DNA of 7,271 nt, from contig JAOZOT010000173.1 in the NCBI GenBank assembly GCA_029933115.1, positions 1-7,271 of the forward strand. The letters are read 5' to 3'. The notes beneath the pieces were generated by a model. The model ran no database searches, had not been told where the DNA came from, and saw nothing but the letters and a program-made list of their open reading frames with translations. How positions within the stretch are numbered: position 1 is the first letter of the stretch; each line of letters opens with the position of its first letter. Below, one piece after another: positions 1-5,199 of this stretch. The stretch is from Anaerolineae bacterium. Lineage in GTDB: Bacteria; Chloroflexota; Anaerolineae; E26-bin7. Position numbers and translations under genes: made by a program.

Positions 1-2
1 GG

Positions 3-59
3 TCCGCTGAGAAGCTGCTTATCTTGAAAGTGGGACACCGTCGGGATGTGTACAAATGA
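3..59 (+). CDS. RelE/ParE-family toxin, C-terminal end only (partial)
   Basis: The first complete codon is at 3 and the TGA stop is at 57-59. The 18 visible residues read SAEKLLILKVGHRRDVYK. A last beta-strand ending in a 'hxhxVGHRRxVYR'-type tail is the usual C-terminus of RelE/ParE mRNA-interferase-like toxins, where the GHR and Tyr lie in or near the active surface. The rest of the gene, and any antitoxin, would lie before the window. The assignment rests on this short tail alone, so it is a family guess. If right, it is the first of three toxin-antitoxin-type loci in the window, all on the + strand. Confidence 0.55.
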   Translation, partial: SAEKLLILKVGHRRDVYK

Positions 60-130
60 CACAGCCCGTCTTCATCCTCTCAATACCTGCCCAGGAACAA
101 TTGCGGGTGGCATTTGAGGCCATAGGCTGA
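56..130 (+). CDS. tiny ORF of 24 codons overlapping the toxin stop (ATGA); doubtful
   Basis: An ATG at 56-58 overlaps the TGA stop of the RelE-like tail in an ATGA arrangement, and the frame runs to a TGA at 128-130, giving 24 residues starting MTQPVFILSIPAQEQ. The ATGA overlap would allow translational coupling. There is no recognisable domain, no separate ribosome binding site, and the length is easily produced by chance. It could be a decayed remnant of a longer gene that once followed the toxin. It is recorded because of the overlap only. Confidence 0.15.
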   Translation: MTQPVFILSIPAQEQLRVAFEAIG

Positions 131-194
131 GACCCTTCTTTGCCGGGCAAGGTCTCTGACTGTCTGTAGCCCGCACCTGCGCGGTCGGGAGACC
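129..194 (+). promoter_or_regulatory. leader with three mutually complementary hexamers
   Basis: GAGACC occurs at 129-134 and again at 189-194, with its complement GGTCTC at 151-156. The central copy can pair with either flank, and pairing with the downstream flank is extended by GAC (158-160) with GTC (184-186). Two mutually exclusive hairpins in the leader of the response regulator gene are therefore possible. No known riboswitch or leader family is recognised, and the stems are short, so this is only a candidate regulatory structure. Confidence 0.2.
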
Positions 195-249
195 CCAGAA
201 ACAGGTTTCGGCAAACTTTGCTAACTCAGGGAAAGGACGAGAGGTCACA

Positions 250-651
250 GTGGCTAACGAGAAAATCTTGGTCATTGACGATGATCCAGACCTCATAGAG
301 TTGACCAGGCTGACTCTGGAGGCTAAAGGCTACCAGGTCTTCAGCGCCGCCAGTGGTACAGAGGGGTTGAAAAAAGTCAAAGAGATCAACCCTGACCTGA
401 TTATCCTGGATGTGATGATGAAACACGTTACCGAGGGGTTTCAGGTCGCCCTGGCGCTGCGGAACCCCGACCCCAAATCGGAGTATGCTCCCTATAGAAA
501 AATACCGATCATGATATTGACTGCCATACACAGCAAGACTCCGTTACGCTTCACACCGGACGAAGAGTACCTGCCCGTGGACGATTTCGTGGAAAAGCCG
601 CTGAAGGCCAGTGCTCTACTGCAAAAAGTGGAGAAGCTGTTGGAGAAGTAG
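250..651 (+). CDS. single-domain response regulator (CheY-like receiver)
   Basis: The 133-residue protein is a lone receiver domain with no DNA-binding or enzymatic output domain. All phosphorylation residues are present: acidic pocket D10-D11-D12, phosphoacceptor D54 in IILDVMM, T91 in ILTA, and K116 in the VEKPL motif. The loop after D54 is longer than in CheY, with a PDPKSEYAPYRKIP segment before the fourth strand. The start is GTG at 250 with GAGGT at 241-245; it immediately precedes the conserved KILVIDDD strand, so little else is possible. The gene lies first in the redox gene series and was probably once directly followed by an Hdr-type gene (see 652-711). It may act by protein-protein contact as a signalling relay for the electron-transfer proteins; that role is inference. 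The cognate histidine kinase is not in the window. Confidence 0.93.
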   Translation: MANEKILVIDDDPDLIELTRLTLEAKGYQVFSAASGTEGLKKVKEINPDLIILDVMMKHVTEGFQVALALRNPDPKSEYAPYRKIPIMILTAIHSKTPLRFTPDEEYLPVDDFVEKPLKASALLQKVEKLLEK

Positions 652-711
652 CAGGTGCTCCTTCAAAAGTTTGAACTGCCGGGCTGCATCCAGTTGTAGC
701 CAATGCAGCGG
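652..711 (+). pseudogene. decayed 5' fragment of an HdrC/HdrD-type iron-sulfur gene
   Basis: This stretch aligns with the start of the downstream HdrD-like gene (1409-1467): about 47 of 59 positions match, with one extra base in the fragment. Read from 652 it gives QVLLQKFELPGCIQL followed by a stop. Removing one T near 694 restores GCIQCSQCSG, the CxxCxxC opening of a 4Fe-4S site, against GCIQCGRCSG in the intact gene. Similarity ends near 711. The one-base insertion and the sequence divergence show a dead remnant of a related copy, not a recent exact duplication. Its position, touching the stop of the response regulator, suggests that an Hdr gene once followed directly and that the nucleotidyltransferase gene entered here. 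Confidence 0.7.
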
Positions 712-806
712 TTAGAATTACAGAGGGCAACCTTATGAGCACAATGTCCCCACCAAAATCTATAGACATAGCGCAGGTCATCTTGAACGCTTCCGTATTC
801 AATTTC

Positions 807-812
807 AGGAGG
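807..812 (+). promoter_or_regulatory. Shine-Dalgarno AGGAGG deciding the nucleotidyltransferase start
   Basis: AGGAGG at 807-812 lies 9 bases before ATG 822. This perfect match outranks the weaker AGAGGG (722-727) that would serve the earlier ATG at 735, and favours a 192-residue protein. Confidence 0.55.
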
Positions 813-821
813 GCCAAGGTG

Positions 822-1400
822 ATGGAAGACAGATTGCTGCAAGCCGTGATGGACTTTTTCGACCTGCTTGAAGCGCGAGGCATAGACTACCTGCTCGTCG
901 GCGGCGTTGCCCTCCTGAGCTATGTTGAAGGCCGAAACACTGAGGACCTAGATCTTATTTTGAGCATGGCAGACATAAACGCTCTGGATGAACTCACCAT
1001 CCTGGAACAAGACCAGGATTTTGGGCGCGCCACGTTTAGAGACTTGGGCGTGGACTTGTTGTGGACACAAAATCCGCTGTTCGATTACGTGAAACGCCAT
1101 TGCGCCACCACGCTGGATTTCAGAGGGCGAAACATAGCCTGTAGCACCGTCGAAGGACTTTTGCTGCTGAAATTCTATGCATTGCCTCATTTGTACAGGG
1201 CAATGAACTTTGATAAAGTCGCCTTATATGAAACGGATATTGCTATGCTGCTTCAGAGATACTCAATTGACATAGAAGCCATTTTTACCGAACTGGAGAA
1301 GCATCTCCACGAGAGCGATATTCAATCTCTGCGTACCATCCACCGCGAAATCGAGGATAGAATCCGTAGATTCACCAATGGCCTATACGGAGATCGTTGA
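822..1400 (+). CDS. AbiEii-like / DUF6036-type nucleotidyltransferase
   Basis: From ATG 822 the product is 192 residues. It shows a minimal nucleotidyltransferase fold: a glycine pair in LLVGGVALL (G27-G28), then a DxD metal site in RNTEDLDLIL (D42, D44) and a third acidic residue in GVDLLWT (D78). The later TVEGLLLLKFYALPHLYR and LYETDIAMLL segments fit a helical C-terminal half, as in AbiEii-type toxins and related stand-alone enzymes. Such proteins transfer nucleotides to tRNA or protein targets, but the substrate here is unknown. An in-frame ATG at 735 would add 29 residues; the AGGAGG at 807-812 argues for 822. No AbiEi-type antitoxin is adjacent. The stop TGA (1398-1400) overlaps the ATG of the HdrD-like gene (1400), implying coupled translation. 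An Hdr remnant just upstream suggests this gene was inserted into the redox operon. Confidence 0.75.
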   Translation: MEDRLLQAVMDFFDLLEARGIDYLLVGGVALLSYVEGRNTEDLDLILSMADINALDELTILEQDQDFGRATFRDLGVDLLWTQNPLFDYVKRHCATTLDFRGRNIACSTVEGLLLLKFYALPHLYRAMNFDKVALYETDIAMLLQRYSIDIEAIFTELEKHLHESDIQSLRTIHREIEDRIRRFTNGLYGDR

Positions 1401-2521
1401 TGAAGACACAGGGACTCATTCAGGATCTTGAACTGCTGGGTTGCATCCAGTGTGGCCGTTGCAGCGGGGGCTGTCCCATGTCCTTGCGGACCGGCCTGAA
1501 CGTCCGACGACTCATCTACGAGGCCCTCATTCGTGAGACAATGGAAGTCCGCGAAAAACCCGAGATCTGGGACTGTACTACCTGCCTCACCTGCACCAAA
1601 CGCTGTCCCAAGGCCCTGGACCCGGCCGGTGTAATTATCGGGATGCGCAGCGTCCTCATCGAGAGCGGCCGCATTCAGCCCACCATCCGCGATGCCTTGG
1701 AGAGCATTTTCAAGCACGGCAACCCCTGGGACCGGGGCCGGAACAAACGCTCGGAGTGGGCGGAGGGCCTGGACGTGCCTAACATCGCCGGGGTCAACGA
1801 AGCGGAGATACTTCTTTATGTAGGCTGTACCCCGGCCTACGACACCCGGGCGCAGGGAGTGGCCAAGGCCCTGGTCGCGGCGTTCCACAAGGCGGGGGTC
1901 CGCTTCGGCACCCTGGGCAACGACGAGAGTTGCTGCGCCAGCGAGGCCCGTCGCCTGGGCGAAGAGGGGCTGTTCGAGATGATGATGGAAGAAAACGTAG
2001 AGCTTTTCAAGGAATGTGGCCTGGACCGGATGGTGACCATCTCGCCCCACTGTTACAACACCTTCACCAACGAGTACCAGGGGCTGAATCTCCAGGTGCA
2101 GCACTACACCCAGTTTGTGGCCCGGCTGATTGAAGAAGGACGGCTCACTTTTTCAGGTGAAGTGAACAAGGTCGTCACCTATCATGACCCCTGCTTCCTG
2201 GGCAAGCAGAACGGCGTTTTCGACGAGCCTCGCGCCATATTGAAGAGCATCCCCGGCCTGGAGTTCAGAGAGTTCGACCGCTCCAGGGAGAGGAGTCTCT
2301 GCTGTGAGGGCGGCGGGGGGCGGATGTGGGTAGAGGCCACCACCGCCGGAGAGCGACTGGCCGAGATTCGGGTCAAGGACGCTGTGGCCATGGGGGTGGA
2401 AGTAATCGCCACAGCCTGTCCCTTCTGCCTCCTGACCATTGAAGATGCGGTCAAGACCACAGGCCACGAGGAAGAAATCCAGGTCATGGACATCATGGAA
2501 TTGGTCGCGCAGGCGATATGA
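1400..2521 (+). CDS. HdrD-like (HdrC-HdrB fused) iron-sulfur oxidoreductase subunit
   Basis: The 373-residue soluble protein starts with a ferredoxin-like pair of 4Fe-4S sites: C15, C18, C21, C25 and C59, C62, C65, C69, each followed by Pro. Two CCG domains follow, which in HdrB/HdrD bind noncubane 4Fe-4S clusters. The first has C143, C178-C179 and C218, but the CxxC at its end reads S215-P-H-C218, so one ligand is replaced by Ser. The second is complete: C265 (HDPCFLGK), C301-C302 (CCEGGGGRMW) and C340-x-x-C343. Relatives include HdrD, GlpC, the LutA/LutB group and the Etf-linked Fe-S proteins. No membrane segment is seen, so any quinone contact needs a partner. ATG 1400 is chosen over the TTG at 1397: it has GGAG at 1389-1392 and overlaps the previous stop. 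It probably passes electrons between EtfAB or HdrA and a disulfide or quinone-linked acceptor; the substrate is unknown. Confidence 0.88.
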   Translation: MKTQGLIQDLELLGCIQCGRCSGGCPMSLRTGLNVRRLIYEALIRETMEVREKPEIWDCTTCLTCTKRCPKALDPAGVIIGMRSVLIESGRIQPTIRDALESIFKHGNPWDRGRNKRSEWAEGLDVPNIAGVNEAEILLYVGCTPAYDTRAQGVAKALVAAFHKAGVRFGTLGNDESCCASEARRLGEEGLFEMMMEENVELFKECGLDRMVTISPHCYNTFTNEYQGLNLQVQHYTQFVARLIEEGRLTFSGEVNKVVTYHDPCFLGKQNGVFDEPRAILKSIPGLEFREFDRSRERSLCCEGGGGRMWVEATTAGERLAEIRVKDAVAMGVEVIATACPFCLLTIEDAVKTTGHEEEIQVMDIMELVAQAI

Positions 2522-2554
2522 GGCGAGTCAGGAACTGGACACTGGCGTTTTTGC

Positions 2555-2613
2555 TCGTAGTGACGGCTTTAGCCGTTCAGAATAGCGAAAAGCGACTGAA
2601 GTCGCCACTACGA
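2555..2613. repeat. REP-like double palindrome (BIME-type arrangement)
   Basis: Outer arms TCGTAGTG (2555-2562) and CACTACGA (2606-2613) are perfect inverted repeats. Inside lie two short hairpins: ACGGCT/AGCCGT (2563-2576) and GCGACT/AGTCGC (2592-2605), each with a 2-base centre. The two halves are imperfect inverted copies of one another, so the whole can fold as one long hairpin or as two small ones. This is the layout of paired, oppositely oriented REP palindromes. It sits between the HdrD-like gene and the DUF433/DUF5615 pair and could affect mRNA stability or termination. Confidence 0.7.
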
Positions 2614-2640
2614 ACCACTACATCTTGGGGTTATATGCAG

Positions 2641-2652
2641 CTTGTTTACAAG
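2641..2652. promoter_or_regulatory. short palindrome before the toxin-antitoxin pair
   Basis: CTTGTTTACAAG is a 5-bp inverted repeat with a TT centre, about 60 bases before the antitoxin start. Such a site could be an autoregulatory operator for a DUF433 repressor, but there is nothing beyond position and symmetry to support this. No convincing -35/-10 promoter was recognised around it. Confidence 0.15.
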
Positions 2653-2700
2653 ATATGGTGGTATTCAAAATTCGCCAGACTCCAGTCAGGAATTGTGTAG

Positions 2701-2708
2701 GGAGGTGA
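2701..2708 (+). promoter_or_regulatory. Shine-Dalgarno GGAGGTGA fixing the DUF433 start
   Basis: GGAGGTGA ends 5 bases before ATG 2714. It shows that translation starts there and not at the in-frame ATG 2642, which has no comparable site. Confidence 0.75.
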
Positions 2709-2713
2709 GAGAG

Positions 2714-2953
2714 ATGTGGTACGAACGCATTTCAATTGATCCAAAGGTCTGCCACGGGCAGGCTTGCATCAAGGGGACTCGTATCCCTGTCCACCAGATC
2801 GTCCGTATGCTGGCCAACGGGGACACAATTGAGGACCTTCTTGAGGAGTATCCTTCGCTTGAACGGGAGGATATTCTCGCCTGTCTTGACTATGCTGCAT
2901 CACTGGCTGAAGAGCAGGTTACACCCATTGAGGCATTGGCGAGTGTGGCATGA
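2714..2953 (+). CDS. DUF433 antitoxin-like protein
   Basis: The 79-residue protein has the DUF433 pattern: an N-terminal YERISIDP strand, then GQACIKGTRIPVHQIVRML, a helix with GDTIEDLLEEYPSLEREDI, and a final LACLDYAASLAEE helix. DUF433 proteins are small winged or helix-turn-helix-like proteins, commonly paired with DUF5615 PIN-like proteins in VapBC-like toxin-antitoxin modules, where they are taken to be the antitoxin and possible autorepressor. The start at 2714 is set by the strong GGAGGTGA; the longer in-frame start at 2642 would add 24 residues unlike the family. The TGA stop (2951-2953) overlaps the ATG of the toxin gene (2950) as ATGA, typical of coupled pairs. Length is normal and there is no sign of decay, so the module is probably functional. 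Confidence 0.9.
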   Translation: MWYERISIDPKVCHGQACIKGTRIPVHQIVRMLANGDTIEDLLEEYPSLEREDILACLDYAASLAEEQVTPIEALASVA

Positions 2954-3306
2954 AGATCTTCGTAGATGAGAATATACCTTTGATGACCGTCCGGGCGCTG
3001 CGCAAGATGGGTCACGACGTGCTGGACATTCGCGGCACAGTGGATGAGGGCATGACAGATGATGCCCTCTGGGAGATGATTCAGTCAGAAAGGCGATTGT
3101 TGATTACGACCGACAAAGGATTCACACTGCACCGTGACGAGTTACATCATGGGATCCTGATTGTACGTCTTAGACAGCCAAATCGCTACAAGATTCACCA
3201 GCGAGTCATGCAGGCGATGACTCGGTTTGCGGCAGAAGAATGGCCTGGCTTGCTGGTTGTAATGCGGGATGTGGCTCAGAGTGTCTGGCGAGCTGGCGAG
3301 AAATGA
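2950..3306 (+). CDS. DUF5615 PIN-like toxin
   Basis: The 118-residue protein begins MKIFVDENIP, the usual DUF5615 opening in which D6 and E7 belong to the PIN-like acidic site. Further acidic positions are D37-D38 in the EGMTDDALW helix and D55 in LLITTDKGF. The strand GILIVRL and a C-terminal helical section complete the fold. PIN-like proteins are predicted Mg2+-dependent RNases, and in toxin-antitoxin modules they inhibit translation; the actual target here is unknown. The ATG overlaps the antitoxin stop. The stop at 3304-3306 lies 21 bases before etfB, so the pair stands in the intergenic space between the HdrD-like gene and etfB, in the same direction as both. Confidence 0.88.
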   Translation: MKIFVDENIPLMTVRALRKMGHDVLDIRGTVDEGMTDDALWEMIQSERRLLITTDKGFTLHRDELHHGILIVRLRQPNRYKIHQRVMQAMTRFAAEEWPGLLVVMRDVAQSVWRAGEK

Positions 3307-3314
3307 TCAAACAT

Positions 3315-3323
3315 AGGAGGTGA
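3315..3323 (+). promoter_or_regulatory. very strong Shine-Dalgarno for etfB
   Basis: AGGAGGTGA is fully complementary to the usual 16S rRNA tail. Its AGGAGG core is spaced 7 bases from ATG 3328. It is the strongest ribosome binding site in the window and suggests high EtfB expression. Confidence 0.75.
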
Positions 3324-3327
3324 ACTT

Positions 3328-4122
3328 ATGGACACAGTAGTCTGCGTCAAGCACGTGCCAGAGACGGCCGAAGCGGACATTGTCATCCGCGAGGACGAAC
3401 GGGGCATCGAGGAGAAGGACCTGACGTTCGACATCAACGAGGCCGACAACTACGCCGTCGAGGAGGCCCTGCTCTGGAAAGAGAAATTCGGAGGCTCTGT
3501 CACCGTCATCACCGTGGGACCGGAAGACGCCAATATGACGGTGCGCATGTGCATGGCCAAAGGTGCCGACCGGGCCATCCGCCTGGACGACGAGCGTTTT
3601 GAGGGCTCTGACAGCTACGCCATCGCCAAGATCCTCCACGCTGCCCTCAAAGACATGGACTTCGACGTTGTGCTCACGGGCATCCAGGCTAGCGACGACG
3701 GCCACGGCCAGGTCGGCCCCATCCTGGCCCAAATGCTGGGCATCCCTCACGCCGCTTCGGTGGTCGAGACGGAAATCATTGAGGAGGGCAAACTGGCCAG
3801 AGTCCACCGCGAGCTGGAAGGCGGCCTGCACGAGGTGGTGGAAATCGAGTTGCCGGCCGTCCTCACCATCCAGACCGGGATCAACGAGCCCCGCTACGCT
3901 TCCATCCTGGGCATCAGGAAAGCCACCAAAAAGGAGATAGCCCTTTCGGGTCTGGATGACCTCGGCCTCGGCGAAGACGAAGTGGGCGAGGCCGGATCCA
4001 AAACCAGGCTGGAAAAGCTGTTCCTCCCCCCGGCGGGGGAGCGAGCGCAGATTCTGGAGGGCCCACCCCAGGAGGTGTCGGCCGAACTCATTGGACTTTT
4101 GAAGGACAAGGGGGTAATCTAA
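3328..4122 (+). CDS. etfB: electron transfer flavoprotein, beta subunit
   Basis: At 264 residues the length is normal for EtfB. The N-terminus MDTVVCVKHVPET and the DINEADNYAVEEAL segment are typical, as is the nucleotide-binding GIQASDDGHGQVGPILAQ region, in the place of the usual 'GxQxxDxDxxQVGP'. The EtfB family signature is met at residues 159-180 (VHRELEGG...LPAVLT), followed by INEPRYASILGIRKA. EtfB binds AMP in ordinary Etf and a second FAD in electron-bifurcating Etf; I cannot decide between them by eye. The protein pairs with EtfA to carry electrons from flavin dehydrogenases. Only one base (4123) separates its stop from the etfA start, so the two are translated together. The HdrD-like gene upstream and hdrA downstream suggest that Etf passes electrons to Hdr-type iron-sulfur proteins, not to an Etf:quinone oxidoreductase. 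Confidence 0.96.
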   Translation: MDTVVCVKHVPETAEADIVIREDERGIEEKDLTFDINEADNYAVEEALLWKEKFGGSVTVITVGPEDANMTVRMCMAKGADRAIRLDDERFEGSDSYAIAKILHAALKDMDFDVVLTGIQASDDGHGQVGPILAQMLGIPHAASVVETEIIEEGKLARVHRELEGGLHEVVEIELPAVLTIQTGINEPRYASILGIRKATKKEIALSGLDDLGLGEDEVGEAGSKTRLEKLFLPPAGERAQILEGPPQEVSAELIGLLKDKGVI

Positions 4123-4123
4123 A

Positions 4124-5113
4124 ATGGGCGACGTCTTTGTTCTGGCAGAGCACAGGAGAGGTGAACTCAGAGAAGTCACCCTGGAGATGCTGGGCAAAGG
4201 TCGGGAGTTGGCCGGGCAACTGGGCGGCCAACTGAAAGCGGTCCTCCTGGGCCACGGCGTTGACGCCTTCGCCAAGGAACTGGCAGACCAGGCCCACGAG
4301 GTCCTGGTGGTCGAAGATGAGCGGTTGGAGAACTTTAATTCGGAGCTCTATCAAAAAGTTCTGGCCTCTCTGCTCACCGAGCGGAAGCCGACCCTGACTC
4401 TAATCGGTCACACGGCTTGCGGCATGGACCTGGCCCCCAGTCTGGCCGCCGAGTTGAACCTGCCCCTGGCCACAGACTGCATCGGCTTCGAGTTCGAGGA
4501 TGGCCGGCTGCTGGCCATCCGAGAGATGTACGGGGGCAAGCTCCAGGCCAGAGTCTCTTTCCTCGAATCTCGAATCTCGAATCTCGAATCTCAGTATATG
4601 GCCACCGTGCGACAGGCTGCTTTCCCGCTCCAGGAGCTAGAACCCCTGGGCGGACAGATTGTGGCCCTAGATTCGCCGCTGGCCGAGGAAGCCAGGCGCA
4701 AAAAGTTCATTGAATACGTTGAGGCCGCTGTAGGCGAAGTGGACATCACCCAGTCCGAGATTGTCGTGGCCGTCGGTCGGGGCATCAAAGAGCGGGAGAA
4801 CCTGGAGATTGTGGAGAAGCTGGCCGAGGCCGTGGGTGGTGTCCTGGCCGGTTCCCGGCCGGTGATTGACGCCGGTTGGCTGCCACCTGAGCGCCAGGTG
4901 GGTCAATCGGGCAAAACGGTGAAGCCAAAGCTGTACATCGCCGTAGGCATCAGCGGGGCCTCGCAGCACCTGGCGGGCATGAAGGGCTCAGAGACCATCG
5001 TGGCCATCAACAAAGACCCTAACGCGCCAATCTTCAACGTGGCTACCTATGGCATCGTTGATGACCTCTTCAAAGTCGTGCCTGCGCTGACGGAGCAGTT
5101 GAGCGGCGCTTGA
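4124..5113 (+). CDS. etfA: electron transfer flavoprotein, alpha subunit (with repeat-derived insert)
   Basis: The 329-residue protein has the N-terminal Etf domain and the C-terminal FAD domain. FAD-site motifs are SRPVIDAGW (R245), VGQSGK (259-264), LYIAVGISGASQH (270-282) and the AINKDPNAPIF segment before ATYGIVDD. Small departures from the usual forms are Ser262 for Thr in VGQTGK, Ser280 for Ile/Val before QH, and T308 where many EtfAs have Asp. Residues 147-157 (LESRISNLESQ) are encoded by a 7-bp tandem repeat and lie where family members have a short RPQ-type turn before MATVR. The reading frame is intact and the rest is well conserved, so the insert is probably tolerated on the surface. 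It forms the heterodimer with EtfB and holds the FAD that delivers electrons to the acceptor. Its stop is followed almost at once by a G-rich repeat and then hdrA. Confidence 0.95.
   Translation: MGDVFVLAEHRRGELREVTLEMLGKGRELAGQLGGQLKAVLLGHGVDAFAKELADQAHEVLVVEDERLENFNSELYQKVLASLLTERKPTLTLIGHTACGMDLAPSLAAELNLPLATDCIGFEFEDGRLLAIREMYGGKLQARVSFLESRISNLESQYMATVRQAAFPLQELEPLGGQIVALDSPLAEEARRKKFIEYVEAAVGEVDITQSEIVVAVGRGIKERENLEIVEKLAEAVGGVLAGSRPVIDAGWLPPERQVGQSGKTVKPKLYIAVGISGASQHLAGMKGSETIVAINKDPNAPIFNVATYGIVDDLFKVVPALTEQLSGA
4562..4592 (+). repeat. 7-bp tandem repeat CTCGAAT inside etfA
   Basis: Four exact copies of CTCGAAT occupy 4562-4589, followed by a partial CTC. Seven bases read in triplets give a 7-residue protein period, LESRISN then LESQ. 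The array stays in the etfA frame, with no stop in the frame used. Confidence 0.93.
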
Positions 5114-5115
5114 TA

Positions 5116-5186
5116 GTGGTTAGGTGGCTGGGTGGCTAGTGGTTGGGTGGTTGGGTGGTTGGGTGGTTAGGTGGTTGGGTGGTTGG
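5116..5186 (+). repeat. G-rich 8-bp tandem repeat between etfA and hdrA
   Basis: Nine units of GTGGTTGG and close variants (GTGGTTAG, GTGGCTGG, one 7-base GTGGCTA) run from 3 bases after the etfA stop to just before the hdrA ribosome binding site. The + strand, and therefore the mRNA, carries many GG/GGG runs such as GGGTGGTTGGGTGGTTGGG, so a two-layer G-quadruplex is plausible. The array is open in the hdrA frame from 5140, which gives an artificial N-terminal extension if a TTG at 5143 is taken as the start. Confidence 0.93.
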
Positions 5187-5190
5187 GGGT

Positions 5191-5195
5191 AGGAG
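5191..5195 (+). promoter_or_regulatory. Shine-Dalgarno AGGAG fixing the hdrA start
   Basis: AGGAG ends 4 bases before ATG 5200. The first residues after this ATG, MRPKVGVYVCHCG, are the usual HdrA N-terminus, whereas translation from TTG 5143 would only add repeat-encoded Gly/Trp/Val. Confidence 0.8.
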
Positions 5196-5199
5196 TTCG

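Larger units (their letters stand above)
2526..2695. repeat. segment bounded by 12-bp near-perfect direct repeats
   Basis: AGTCAGGAACTG (2526-2537) and AGTCAGGAATTG (2684-2695) match at 11 of 12 positions and bracket about 146 bases that contain the REP-like double palindrome. This resembles a small non-coding insertion with a target duplication, but terminal inverted repeats at the exact ends were not found, so it may be coincidence. The segment follows the HdrD-like stop directly. An open frame of 60 codons across it (2518-2700) is judged spurious. Confidence 0.3.

Noticed and set aside
1322..2104. 260-codon open frame on the minus strand
   Set aside because: It lies opposite the well-supported HdrD-like gene and the end of the nucleotidyltransferase gene and shows no recognisable domain; it reflects the codon bias of the + strand genes.
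2518..2700. 60-codon open frame on the + strand after the HdrD-like gene, starting with an ATGA overlap
   Set aside because: It is read across the REP-like palindromes, has no good ribosome binding site, and its hydrophobic start can be explained by chance.
2642..2713. N-terminal extension of the DUF433 protein
   Set aside because: GGAGGTGA at 2701-2708 serves ATG 2714, and the upstream residues are unlike the family.
3307..4275. 322-codon open frame on the minus strand
   Set aside because: It is antisense to etfB and the start of etfA, with no domain of its own.
5143..5199. N-terminal extension of HdrA from a TTG start
   Set aside because: The extra residues are encoded by the G-rich tandem repeat; ATG 5200 has its own AGGAG and begins the conserved HdrA sequence.
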